From Akebia trifoliata (Eukaryota > Streptophyta > Magnoliopsida > Ranunculales > Lardizabalaceae), in assembly GCA_017979445.1 (NCBI GenBank), contig CM030714.1, positions 14,999,892 to 15,063,891 of the forward strand: 64,000 nucleotides of DNA. Direction: 5' to 3'. Positions 20,817-32,593 of the stretch are shown piece by piece. Made by a program: the position numbers and the translations under genes. The notes under the pieces are model-generated. The model was not told the DNA's origin and did not search any database. It saw nothing but the letters and a program-made list of their open reading frames with translations. Position 1 is the stretch's first letter, and each line of letters opens with the position of its first letter.

Positions 20817-22815
20817 TTGCCCCATAAGAATTTTTAAAAGTTACAAAAGCCTACTTATATTTTAATATATATTAGACTGACCTCCTTATTTCCCTAGTTT
20901 CCCCCTGAAGAAATTTTAAAAATTACTAAGACCTACACATAATTTTAATATATATTAAATTTGTCTCTTGTTTGCCCAATGGCCCCCTTCTCAATTTCAT
21001 GGATTTATTACAAACCCCTTTATTTTTTTAGTATTTGAGATACCACCTATGTGTTCAATGAATGCCCATTTTGACTTCCTCCAATTTTTTATAAGTATTT
21101 GAGACACCCCTTTGCTTTAAAATTGATGACATGTCTTCTCAATTTGTAATATATATTTGAGATAACTTATTTTTTCAAACTAATGACATGGACATCCCCC
21201 CACCCCCCCACACCCCCACCCCCACCCCCAAAAATAATATATATATATATATATTTTGGCTGATTTGGACAAACCCTCCACATTTTGGTGAACATTTAAG
21301 ATAACCTTATGTTTTTTTTTTTTAAGACTTGCCACATTGACTTTGTTCTTCCTTTCCTTAATGAAAAATCCTTCATTTTTTTTCATAAAATCAATCATCT
21401 TCAACTATTCAATTTATATATATAAAAAAGAGAGTTAATTTTAAATCTATTTAACCTCATCTTAAACCCACCGTTTTGAAGTTACATGAATCCATTTCTA
21501 GAAAATCCCAGAATTATCTTTCAAAAAATCTCATCTTCTTTAGATTTGAAGGTTAAAGTAGATTAACTAGGGTAAGAAAATTTACCCATGATGTTGAAGA
21601 TGACTGTTTTTGGGAATAGAAATTAAATGATTATTTATTTAATGTTAAAGGCAAGGGTATTAAGATAATTTTGTATCTTTTAGAAAAGACCAAGATCATG
21701 GAGGCATGAAGGCGTTTTTGTCAATATTTGAAACCCCTATATATGTTCTTAAATTGAAGACATTGCCCCTTGAGTTAGGTATTCTCACATACTAATGGAA
21801 AATGACCTAAATGCCATTTTTCAACTTGGTTAGGAATAAAGGCGCCCCAAATATTACCAAGGCCGCCCCACATTATAGCCAAATGTTTTTTTGTCTTATA
21901 TGGGTTAAAAATTTCGGAATGGATTGGATTTTTCGTGAGGATGATATCTATAGTGAGAAAATCATCTCATCAAAAATTAGCCCATTCCAAAACTTCTATC
22001 CCCATCAAAATTGATTTACAAAGGACGATTTATGGTTCTTGAATTTATCTTGATGGGGTTAGAAGTTTAGAAATGGGCTAATTTTTTACGAGGGTGATCT
22101 CCTCACCAAAGATATCACCCATACCAAAAATCTGCTCATTCCAAAACTTTTAACTCATATAAGATAAAACAATTTGGCTATGGTGTGGGTTGCTCAATAA
22201 ATATGTGAGGGTGCCTTTAGCATTACTTTTTCAACCTCTAAAAATAAAATCTTGATTTCTCCCCCCCCCCCCCCCCCTTGACTTTTCGTTCTAAAATCGA
22301 TCATTTTCTACTTCTTAGGGTACAATTTTCTATCCTCGTCTTTAATATTCAAGTCTTAAGAATGACATTAGATATTTGGAGAAACTTATAATAATGAAAT
22401 TTTTAATTGAAAAATGAAAGATTTTCTAAAAGCTTAAAGTAATAAAGATGAATCAAATCGTCTCCTATTATGGTTTAAATAAACTTTTGAACTCTTAGTT
22501 TGACTGCAATACTAACAACAATGCAAAATTTCTAAAATAGTAAATACACCTTAAAATAGTAAGGAAAATTGGAAATATATTCAAATTTAACTTATATAAT
22601 CGCAAAATAATAGAGCTTAACTCCTATATTCCAAAAATAATTAAAATGAGAAAGGCTGAAAAATAACTAAAAGTAGTCAAGTTCATCTTCAAAGCCAAAG
22701 TTGCTTCTTTTGATTATTCATCACAAAGCCAATGGGCTGTAGTCTAACTTTTTAATATGGTATTATAATAGCATCACATGAAAATAAAGGATAAATTCAA
22801 CTCAACTCTTTTAAA
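20817..22815. other. Non-coding AT-rich stretch
   Basis: No gene recognised. Contains C-rich simple sequence at 21197-21230, TA repeats near 21240 and a run of 17 C at 22261-22277. Around 21900-22130, similar phrases (GAGGATGATATC, CCCATTCCAAAACTTC) recur in direct and inverted form, suggesting a decayed foldback. Confidence 0.5.
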
Positions 22816-22884
22816 CACTACGTGAAAAAAGGGCTAAATTCAATGGATCTTGCCATCAAATTTACCCATTGTTTTTTACATAGT
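22816..22884. mobile_element. 69-bp foldback made of two CACTA-like tips
   Basis: It begins CACTACGTGAAAAAAGGG. The inverse of its end reads TACTATGTAAAAAACAATGG. Both arms continue with TAAATTYRATGG-type sequence. This looks like the tips of the 664-11775 family with almost no interior. No clear TSD. Confidence 0.4.
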
Positions 22885-23554
22885 ATATTGATTGGGAAAA
22901 TTATTTACAAAATTATGTACATCGGAAGTTAGGTTGTACTGATGCACTACTATTTACTACTTTAAATCTAATCTATCCTGATCCAAGCAACACTAGAATT
23001 CTCCAGTAATCCCATTCTACATCACATCATTAATATCAAATTTTGTAAATTGCTTACCCATTCAATTTTTTTATCAGACCATATCTTTTACTAAATCCTC
23101 TACTAATTGAAGTTTGTTCATATTCTCTTATCACCTTTAATCCACATCTTTGTCTTCCACATTTATTTAGAACTTTGAAGTTGTTATATAAGGTTGTTAC
23201 TGATTTTTGTTACATACAATCTAAATCATCAATTTTCTTCAATTTATCATTTAATCTTATATTTTATGAACATTGTCATCTTGTTATGTTTTGTTGATAT
23301 TTCTACTTGTTTTAACACGCATGTCCATGACTAATCTATAACAGAAGAAAAGTAATATTGTGACACAAGACCCTCTTTTTTTTTTTTTTTAATTTATTGT
23401 GTCAGTTACTCAGTTGAATCCAAAATAAAATATATATATAAAAACAATAAAAGAAAATTCATGAAAGGTAGTGCAATGAAGAGATTCAAAGGCCGTGTGG
23501 TTTTAATAACTGATTTCTGGCAGACAGAGATTTAGAAGAATATATATAAAAAGG
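22885..23554. other. Non-coding AT-rich stretch
   Basis: No gene or repeat family recognised before the Copia LTR at 23555. Confidence 0.4.
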
Positions 23555-23965
23555 TATTGATTATTTTGGGCATCCGTGTGGATCAATCCATGTATATCAC
23601 GTATTAGGACTCCTCTTGGAGTCAGAGTCCTAATAAGGTTGATTCTTTATTATAATAGGAGACTGCAATCCATTTTCTTATATTTATCTCTATAAATAGA
23701 TAAGATGTGGGGATGTGAAAAATACAACAAAAAGAATATAGAACACCAGATTCTCCCAAAAGAATTTCTTCTCTCTAAGTAGGTAGTTTTATGGGTTTCT
23801 ATTGAAAAGACCCTAGGGTTTAAGGAGTGGAAACATTGACTGCTCTAAAAGCATCGACGTGACGGGTATTTGGATTTTTGATCTCCAACAATCGACTCAA
23901 CGTGACACGACTAAAGGTTTTGATCTCCATTGTGACTAGAACGTACGCTCCCTAAAATCCTAACA
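23555..23965 (+). repeat. 5' LTR of the 23.5-kb Copia element
   Basis: 411 bp, begins TATTGATTATTT (TG decayed to TA) and ends CCTAACA. It contains a TATA motif in TCTCTATAAATAGATAAG and matches 31635-32032 along its whole length. Confidence 0.85.
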
Positions 23966-23979
23966 TTGGTATCATGGCC
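23966..23979 (+). other. Primer-binding site
   Basis: TTGGTATCATGGCC lies directly after the 5' LTR and is of the initiator-methionine tRNA type. Confidence 0.7.
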
Positions 23980-24886
23980 TAATTTCTTTCGTGCTCTATT
24001 GTTCGAATAAAAAAAATCTAAATCGAATTTTTTACTAGATCGAACAAAATCTAAGATTTCTCTGACAGAAATTTGGAATTTTTTTTAATCAATCTTTTGG
24101 GACATAATTTTTTTTTCCCCTAAATTGATTTTGACAAGAATTTTTGGTGGGTTTTTCTTCCTACTCTCGTCGGACACAAAGAATACCCTATTTTCTTTCG
24201 ATTTATGTTAACTCTTGTTAAAGGTCATAATAAAAAAAATTGAAATAGGAGAAGAAAGAGGTAGAATCAGGAGAATTAAACGAAGAACTTGAGAGGAGAT
24301 CAGATCAGACTCACCTGATTTGTCCTCAAATCGAGTACGGAGAGCGACGATCGAACATGTAATCTTTAGATATGTAGTTGGACGCGCAACCATTGCGTTA
24401 CAGACCCATGAGTCAGTCCATTGTAGGCTCACGGCTTGGGTTCCATGGCCGATCCCCTTGAAAGCTTTAGTAGCTTCGGGCGATTGAAGATTTTCGTCTT
24501 CGTATTGTTTAAATATCTTTCGATTTGAGAACTTGTGTCATAGACCCATATGTTTTGGTTGAACCTCGTCGTGGACTCATAGCTTGGGTTCCATGGACAA
24601 TCCCTTGATTACTTCAGTAGCTTGGGACGATTGAAGATGGTCTTCATCTTCATTTTATTCTCTTTTGAACCCTTTTTCTCCAAATACCTTAGCAAATTTT
24701 TTTTTGAAAACCTTTATCTTATGAAAAGCTCATAAGATTAATTTTTTGATGTATGTCAATACATCGAAGTTTGATGCAATTTTTTTATTTTATAAAACTG
24801 ATGTTTATTGTTATAGAACTGAGTTCAACAGAACTATATATTTGTTGAAATAATGTACTGAAATGGGTTCTTTAATATACAATAGT

Positions 24887-24984
24887 AGCTTGTATGATTA
24901 AATAACATTAGTAATAAAATTGCTCACCAACTTTAAGCTTGTATGATTAAATAACATTAGTAATAAAATTGCTCACCAACTTTA
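24887..24984 (+). repeat. Perfect 49-bp tandem duplication
   Basis: A 49-bp unit starting AGCTTGTATGATTAAATAAC occurs at 24887 and again at 24936 with no visible difference, so the duplication is recent. It lies in the non-coding leader of the Copia element. Confidence 0.9.
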
Positions 24985-25757
24985 TTTTATTTGGACTATT
25001 ATTTGGAGTAGCCTTGGAGCAATTTTTTAAATTCTAAAATCATTTTAATGAACATTACCCTTCAAGGAATTATATGGATGTACTTTAAAATAAATAAAAA
25101 TTATTTGTTAATTATGTAGCACATACCATGCAAATGTGTATTGTCTAATTTTTAAGTCAATTAAGATGAAAGTCAATAATTATCTTGGTTGACATTAAAT
25201 TAGATTGAAAGATTGGAATATATGCTCATTACAATTTGTATGCCCAAATTTGTATTGATCTACCAAAAAGGTAGGTCTAACACGTAGATGTATAATTGGG
25301 TAGATCAAATGCATTACACTTTCATGATTTTTTTTCCATAGTTAATTGTTTGATTATAGTTGTTGGAATAATATGATATCGACAATTATTTTTGTGATCA
25401 AATGTAAATATTTATTCGTTTTATCTTAACTTGTAATAAATTATTTTAAATATTTATTAAGTTATTACCATTGAGAGTGGTAACCTTTGGGGTTATTCTT
25501 TGAAATTTGTGCATTACGGATTTAGCAATTAAGATTAAAAGAGATGATTACTAACTTTGACAATTATCAATGTTTAGTTTCTTTTATCTAATATCATAAC
25601 ATTGATCTTATTTGGCTGATCTGAGGGACTGAGCAAAGTTTTTGTGTGTGGCATAATTGATAGATATAACAAAATTATTATTTTTTAATTTGTGCACATT
25701 TTTTTCACATTTATATAGTAAATTATAAGGCCATCAAAAAACATAGTAGCGAATTTA

Positions 25758-25898
25758 AATAAGGGAGAGAAATTGGATGGCAATAATTATGACATTTGGC
25801 ATCGTAAGATTTAGTATCTCCTAGATGAGTAAAGGGTTCTAGATACTTTGACCATATTTATAAATAGACCAGAAGAATGGATGTCTACACAACACCGT
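25758..25898 (+). pseudogene. Copia gag fragment
   Basis: Reads GEKLDGNNYDIWHRKI, then YLLDE and RVLDTLTIFINRPEEWMST with two in-frame stops. This is the N-terminal gag region common to Copia elements. The reading stops at 25899 where a different LTR starts. Confidence 0.75.
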
Positions 25899-26390
25899 CT
25901 ATAAAACCCCGAGTTCTTGATTCGTATCTTGAGGAAAATAAATAGTTGAATTTTGAAAAAAAAAATCTTGAAAATGGGACTTAGGGTAAAACTGTAGGAT
26001 TTTTTTCTGATCATTTTTAACAAAATCTGACCTTATCATTGGATTAAAAATGATCGAAAAACATATTTTAGCCTATAAGCACGCTCAAATGCGAGTCTGA
26101 ATAGAAAAGTTGTAAAATCCTCGATTACCGAGTCGGACCAGGTTAAAATAGTAACTTTTTGTTAAAGTAAAAATTATTAAGATTCGATTATACCATTAGG
26201 TTCATAACGAAAAATTATTGAACATAAACTACTTACTTGTCATTTTTAGAGATCAAGAAGTCAAATTATCGTAAAAAACGAAAACGACGTCTATTTTAGG
26301 GTCACATCGGGCAAAAAATATAAATTTTTGTTAGAGATAGAATTTATAGAAATTGACTATACCATTAAATCTGGAATGAAAAATTAGGCG

Positions 26391-27775
26391 AAAGTATTCA
26401 TTCGTCACTTTTGAAGTCCGGACGGTCAAGTTATCGTTGATCAAAATAATAAGCAAAATACTGATTTCGTCCCAAGACTTAATATAAATAAATTTTTTAC
26501 TTTTTTTTTCACTATTCATCTTCCAAAGTCGTCTAAAACCAGTCAATGATTTTTTTTTTTTTTTAATTTCATTTTCTCTGATTTTCAATATCGGATTCAT
26601 CGCGAACGGCTTGTTGTCGACTTCAAATGCAAAAAGGAAAAAATGTCTGCAGCCTCGACATCTACGAAACCCACCTAAGATCTTTTCGTTTTACTTTTTT
26701 TTTCACCCCATATCATCAAAAATCAGTCGTATTTATATACGGGAGTTTCGAAACTTCGACATCGGATTTCATCCGTTTCGGGATCAAACTGTCCTCCGCT
26801 GCAGAAGGGAGAAAAGACGAAGACGTTGAGATCTTCGAAACCACCGAGTTAGATACGAAAATCAACCATCTCGAAGTTTGAATCATCTCGATTTTTGTAC
26901 CAATCACCTCGATTTCCGCGTACGTGTTTCAATTCCATCGCCTAGAGATTATAAGGAACTCTCATTTCTATTAGTAATCGTAAATTGTGAAAATTTCATT
27001 TAGGATTCTATTAAAAATTTGTGGTGAGTTTCCAAAAATATAGAATTCAATTGTTATTTTAAATTCACGCCAGAACTTGCAAAGTATTCATTCGTCACTT
27101 TTGAAGTCCGGATGGTCAAGTTATCGTCGATCAAAATAATAAGTAAAATACTGATTTCGTCCCAAGACTTAATATAAATAAATTTTTTTACTTTTTTTTT
27201 CACTATTCATCTTCCAAAGTCGTCTAAAACCAGTCAATGATTTTATTTATTTTTTTAAATTTCATTTTCTCTGATTTTCAATATCGGATTCATCGCGAAC
27301 GGCTTGCTGTCGACTTCAGATGCAAAAAGGAAAAAATGTCTGCAGCCTCGACATCTACGAAACCCACCTAAGATCTTTTCGTTTTACTTTTTTTTTCACC
27401 CCATATCATCAAAAATCAGTCGTATTTATATACGGGAGTTTCGAAACTTCGACATCGGATTTCATCCGTTTCGGGATCAAACCGTCCTCTACTGCAGAAG
27501 GGAAAAAAGATGAAGACGTTGAGATCTTCGAAACCACCGAGTTAGATACGAAAATCAACCATCTCAAAGTTTGAATCATCTCAATTTTTGTACCAATCAC
27601 CTCGATTTTCGCGTACGTGTTTCAATTCCATCGCCTAAAGATTATAAGGAACTCTCAATTTCTATTAGTAATCGTAAATTGTGAAAATTTCATTTAGGAT
27701 TCTATTAAAAATTTGTGGTGAGTTTCCAAAAATATAGAATTCAATTGGTTATTTTAAATTCACGCTAGAACTTGC
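26391..27775 (+). repeat. 690-bp tandem duplication within the long LTR
   Basis: Copy one is 26391-27080 and copy two 27081-27775. Both start AAAGTATTCATTCGTCACTT and end CACGCYAGAACTTGC. They differ at only a few tens of positions. The duplication gives two nearly identical sets of short open frames (26611 and 27304), which are not genes. Confidence 0.92.
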
Positions 27776-28765
27776 ATATTTGATATGTTTAATTGTATTT
27801 TATAACAAATTATACGTAGGTAGGATATTTCAACGGGTTATTTTCGTCAGCTGTGTCTTGTGCACCGCTCGGACTCCGTTTTGATCTAAGTTTTGTACTT
27901 TTTCAATGTTATTGATAAAAATAAATTTCATAGTTGGAAAAATGATTTAATATTCAATTAACTCATATTGAGTTGATAAATATCAGAAAGTGGATATTTT
28001 TTTTAAAGATTGAAAGTGTAAAATTCGAAAAAAGGGAAAAAGGGTATGAAAACGGTAAAATGTCAAAATCATACCCGAGGGGTGATGTCTGCATTTTACA
28101 TTGTTGTGTTGTGTGTAGGTTGGTGAACGGATATCCAGGGATAATATTACTGGTTGCGTGTTTATCTACTTTCTATTAGCGCAAAACGCTGTTTAATTTT
28201 CCGTTCAGTTATTTATTTTAGGCCAGGTGGCCACAATTGCATGGTAAGAAACTGGATATCCATTCTCAACCTTGTATTGTTAATTTCTCTTTTGTATTCA
28301 AATAAAAATTATATATATATAGCTATTTTGTGAGCTGTTAAAAAGTGTGTGAATGCTTGAAGGGATAGTGCTTCATATCATCTAGAGTGGGGTATTATCC
28401 TAAGATGTACGGTAAGGACCAGCAAGCTCATACGTGGTATGGGACCCATATGAGAATAGAGTCAAAACTGGAATCCGGGTTTATTCCTATCTATCTTTAC
28501 CAGTGAACTTATAATGTAAAGGTGGTCGTATACAAATGAATTGAATATTTGAGAATCACATGTATGCCTGATAGGCATAGACGAAGATGATTAGTCAGTG
28601 ATCACTAACAATCTTTAGTAGTCGAACATTCTGACACATCGAAAAGAGACCCATTGCTTACGATCACGTCAAACGGCCAGCCTGAGCTGGATAAATGGTC
28701 CCGTAAGTGTGGTAAACAACGACCAACCACAAAATCAGGAACTAATACTTTATTATGAAACATCC

Positions 28766-28986
28766 CGTCCCGACTGGGAGTAATTCAGTTGTGAATCCCA
28801 ACTCTTTAATTCCACTACTCCACCATTGTGTATTATGTACATGTTGCCTTATTTTGATATATAAAATGAAATGCATCCCGACTGGGAGTAATTCAGTTGT
28901 GAATCCCAACTCTTTTAATTCCACTACTCCCCATTGTGTTATTTATGTACATGTTGCCTTATTTTGATATATAAAATGAAATGCAT
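28766..28986 (+). repeat. 109-bp tandem duplication
   Basis: The block starting CCCGACTGGGAGTAATTCAG occurs at 28769 and 28877 and ends both times with ATATAAAATGAAATGCAT. There are a few indels between copies. Confidence 0.9.
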
Positions 28987-29696
28987 GTTTATACAAAAAT
29001 ATAATATTTTCATTTGACCAATTAGATTTGTATAAAAAGAAAATGTTATAGTGAGTATTTTTTATCGATGTAATTTGAGTTTTAAAATGTTTATTTGCTT
29101 ATCTTGGCTATATGTACTAGTTAATCGTAATTTATTCTGTAAAATCTTACATATGTTAAAATGTTTTAGTATGCTTATTCATTCATATTAGAAAAGGTTA
29201 TTGACAGAAATTATTTGCTTCCCTACTGGGTAACCATTGTTACTCATCATTTCCTTCTTTATTTTTTTAGTTTCAGATTCAGAGCTTTGCGAGACAGGTA
29301 TAGAGTACAAGTGAGGATCATCTGGTGGGTCAGATAGACAACAAAGTCCATCACATGGTGAGTATTGGGGTTATACTCGATTTATCCAAGAGTGTTATAC
29401 GTTTGTGCTGAGCGTTAGGATTTTTGTTAGAGTGATGAATTTTTGTACAATCCCATATATAAATTTCTTCTTCTGTATTCTGATCTATCGTATGTTATTA
29501 GATGTATATAAGCTTCCGCTAGTTATTATATTTTGTATGTATATACAGGATAATGTATGTCGTCTATCAAGTGTAGGTTGAACGCCTTGGAATGTTAACA
29601 TAAATAGAAGAGACCATGCCGAAATTTCGAAGTACCACCTAGTGTTTCGAGATTTGACATGGGGTTTTGTGTTAGCATTTGGCGGGACGCCACAGA

Positions 29697-31300
29697 TGGT
29701 ATTAAGTATAGTATTATATCCGTATGGGATATTGATTTGCTATGTTTTATAAGAGTTAACTGATACCACAGATATTAAAGCGATAATCATAAAGTGTCAT
29801 AGGAATCCAATATTCGAGCTCATTAGTAGTTTTGTATTGGAATTACGAGTTCTTCCGTGTCTAGAAGTCTATAGAGCTAAGTAAGCCTACGTTAAGATTA
29901 TAGGTTTGTTCTACTAGTAATGGAAATGGAGTCCATTACTAAGTTCCAAGCTACGATAGCAAGTCATAGTTACATAAGAACGATTTTGGCATTATTCTAA
30001 TAAGTGCATTTTTACGGATAAACACAAGTAAGAGGAGTGGATGAGATAAAAGTCGAAACGCAACAGAGACGAGATAAGTTTTGGATTAGACCACTGACTC
30101 GATAACACAATTAATGTCATTAATGGGATAGATGGTTAAGTCTCATGTCAAGTTCAGAGAGAAAATATAAATAATACAACCACCACTACCTCAAAGTCAA
30201 ATGGAAAGAAGGCAATTAGTATCTAATAAGAGAAATAATTACAAAACTAACAAATTCATAGGAAAAATAACCATACGTGAGGAGTGAGATTATAGACATA
30301 CTAACTCAGTGGATGGAAGAATTTTATAAGAAATAATAACATGTACTATTAAATTAGTCGAAAGAAAGAGTTGTGGTATGTTATTAATGTGGCAAATCGA
30401 GACATAGAGGAAAGAAATGTTCAGGTTGACGTCAACCGATTAAGGATGCGTGGCTCAAAAAGATGCTAGACAAGTTAATTCAGGGAACAATAAGCCACTA
30501 GATTTCAATAAAGTACATAACGTACTCATACCACCCTAAACAGACAAGACTAGTGGGCAAAAAACTAGAAATGGTACAAGACTTACCACAATTGCAATGT
30601 GCGCCACTAAATCCAAGAAATGAGGGCGCACTAGACTTCTTCGCAAGAGGCAAATATTATTCTACTGGACCACTACCACAGGTCGTGCCTTTGAAGAATG
30701 AAAGAATTTCCCAGCCCAAATGATAGGTAAATCCATTGATATGATTGTAGAATTTCCAACGATTACGTCCATCGAGATTTTGGGACTTTTCCAATCAGAT
30801 TGAGGTCAATGAGTGAGTTTTGAAGACCTGAAAGATTTTGAGTGCCATGTAGTACCTGAGAGATCAGTGAGTGACGGTGACTACATTCCAGTTGGACGGG
30901 GATGCCAGTCATTAGTAACATTTTGAAATGAATGTATTAAGAAATGGATCATTTGAGTGGGTAGACTTTGTGGGGATGTTTGTTAATATATTTATATCTG
31001 AGACTACTCAAGAAAATCAAGCACTATGAGTTTTTGAGGTTAGTGCAAGGAAATCTATCAATTATAGACTATGGTATGATATTCACTAGGTTGTCACGAT
31101 ATACACCCAAGCTTATCTTGATAGATCTGTAGAAGGCTTGTAGATTTTTTAGAGGACTATAACCCTACCTAACGGCCAAGAGGTCGATGATTGAGACTAC
31201 CAATTATAGAAATACGATGAGTCGATCTTAGAGGGTAGAGCAAGGAGAGATGGAGTTACAAACCTCAAAGGGGCAAATTAGTCAACCTTAAATTTCTTTT
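29697..31300 (+). pseudogene. Decayed Ty3/Gypsy gag region after the long LTR
   Basis: Follows the primer site at 29697. Most of it is too decayed to read. At 30379-30420 a CCHC zinc knuckle is still readable as CY-stop-CGKSRHRGKKC, which identifies the end of gag. Beyond it I could not align protease or RT, and the region from 30420 to 31300 is only assigned by position. The word CGGCCAAGAGGTCGATG occurs twice, at 31172 and 31317. Confidence 0.45.
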
Positions 31301-31634
31301 TTTTCTAGATCAGATCCGGCCAAGAGGTCGATGTTTTTTATTCCATTTTATTAAATCATCATTATATTGCATTATTTTTGGATTATCTTATGCCCACACA
31401 CTTTTTACTATGTTTTTAACATGGAGGATTTTGGAAAATGCTCAATCCGATGTGGCCAAATAAGTGTGGGGCATATGTGAGTTATAGGAGATGAAATGTG
31501 TGTTAGTTAGATAGGAACTTGGCATAATGCTCTCTTCGGTTGGTCGCACACCTTATTCTTTTATATGAAGAAAATACATGTATAACTTGAGATGAGGAGA
31601 TACTTGTTGAGTCCCACCATGGACAAGTGGGAGA

Positions 31635-32032
31635 TGTTAGTTATTTGGACGTCCATGTGGACCCAATCTATGTATATTACATATTAGGATTCCTCTTGGA
31701 GTTAGAGTCCTAATAAGGTTAAGTCCCTATTATAATAGGAGACTACAATCCCTTTTTTTATATTTATCTCTATAAATAGATAAGATGTGGGGATGTGAAA
31801 AACACAACAAAAAGAGTATAGAATATTAGATTTCTTTTCTCTAAGTAGGTAGTTTTCTGGGATTTCTATTGAAAAGACCCTAGGGTTTAAGGAGTGGAAA
31901 CATTGACTACTTTAGAAATATCGACATGATGGGTATTTGGATTTTCGATCTCTAGCGATCGACTCAATGTGACACGACTCAAGGTTTGGATCTCTGCTGC
32001 GACTAAAAGGTACGCTCCCTACAATCCTAACA
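31635..32032 (+). repeat. 3' LTR of the 23.5-kb Copia element
   Basis: 398 bp, begins TGTTAGTTATTTGG and ends CCTAACA. Matches 23555-23965. Confidence 0.85.
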
Positions 32033-32244
32033 AAAGAAAACAAAAACAGCTATGGAAGCACACCACTAGATCTTTGTGGGATAGCCTCATTTGTCTACAA
32101 AGTCTGAAAAGTTGCCTTAGATGTGTTGGTTACTTGCAACCTACGACAAAGTAAGGACGCTTTTCTTTCGCCCATTTCTTAGGGAGATATGTTACATTTC
32201 TGCAAACTTACTGTATTATTGTTACAATCCCCCTAATAAATTAA

Positions 32245-32593
32245 CACTTTGTTTAGGTTGAGAGAAGTAGAGAGAAGAGAGACTCACTAAGAGAAGTAGA
32301 GAGAACAGAAACTCAATTTCTTTCCACCATGTTTGACCAAAAATAATTGGAAAAATTTGAAATTTTAAAATGTCTTAAAAGAGATGCAGATTTGGAATTA
32401 TAAAACATTTTAAAAGGTTTTATCTTCAAATCTCCACTTTTGGAAAGAAAGAAAATTCATCGATTTTTGGCTTCTCTGTTCTCTATTTCTTTTCTCTTCT
32501 CTTCCCACTTAACAATCCAAACATGAGAAAATGAGTGAAACTCATTTATTTTCTTTTCTCTTCTCTCCATTTCTCTCAATCCAAACATTGTAA
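32245..32593. mobile_element. MITE-like inverted-repeat element
   Basis: The left end CACTTTGTTTAGGTTGAGAG is inverted at the right end as CTCTCAATCCAAACATTG, with purine-rich arms of about 30 bp continuing AGAAGTAGAGAGAAGAG. There is no coding capacity. The right arm is present twice (32485-32525 and 32550-32590). The superfamily (hAT or Mutator) cannot be decided because the TSD is unclear. Confidence 0.55.

Larger units (their letters stand above)
25900..29694 (+). repeat. Tekay/Del-like Ty3/Gypsy LTR (3.8 kb)
   Basis: Starts TATAAAACCCCGAG (TGTAA.. type) and ends GGGACGCCACA, followed two bases later by the primer site TGGTATTAAG at 29697. Length and internal phrases such as AGCCTGAGCTGGATAAATGG and the CATCCCGACTGGGAGTAA block fit the very long LTRs of the Tekay/Del chromovirus lineage. 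It contains a 690-bp and a 109-bp tandem duplication. No matching 3' LTR is seen before the Copia element resumes. Confidence 0.55.
23555..32032 (+). mobile_element. LTR-bounded Copia element with nested Tekay/Del-like element
   Basis: The LTR pair 23555-23965 and 31635-32032 is followed and preceded by the expected signals: primer site TTGGTATCATGGCC at 23966 and purine tract AAGTGGGAGA just before 31635. Flanking pentamers are AAAGG (left) and AAAGA (right), a one-mismatch TSD. A decayed Copia gag is present at 25758-25898 and breaks off where a Tekay/Del-like LTR starts at 25900. Copia pol domains are not visible. The 31340-31634 part is Copia-like 3' leader. The total of 8.5 kb includes about 5.4 kb of the nested element. 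Confidence 0.75.

Noticed and set aside
26611..27600. Two similar sets of short open frames (26611-26881 and 27304-27600) that look like a conserved peptide pair
   Set aside because: They are copies in a 690-bp tandem duplication of LTR sequence; the match is at DNA level and both strands are equally open.
28742..28967. Overlapping frames on both strands with an internal repeat
   Set aside because: They arise from the 109-bp tandem duplication in the long LTR.
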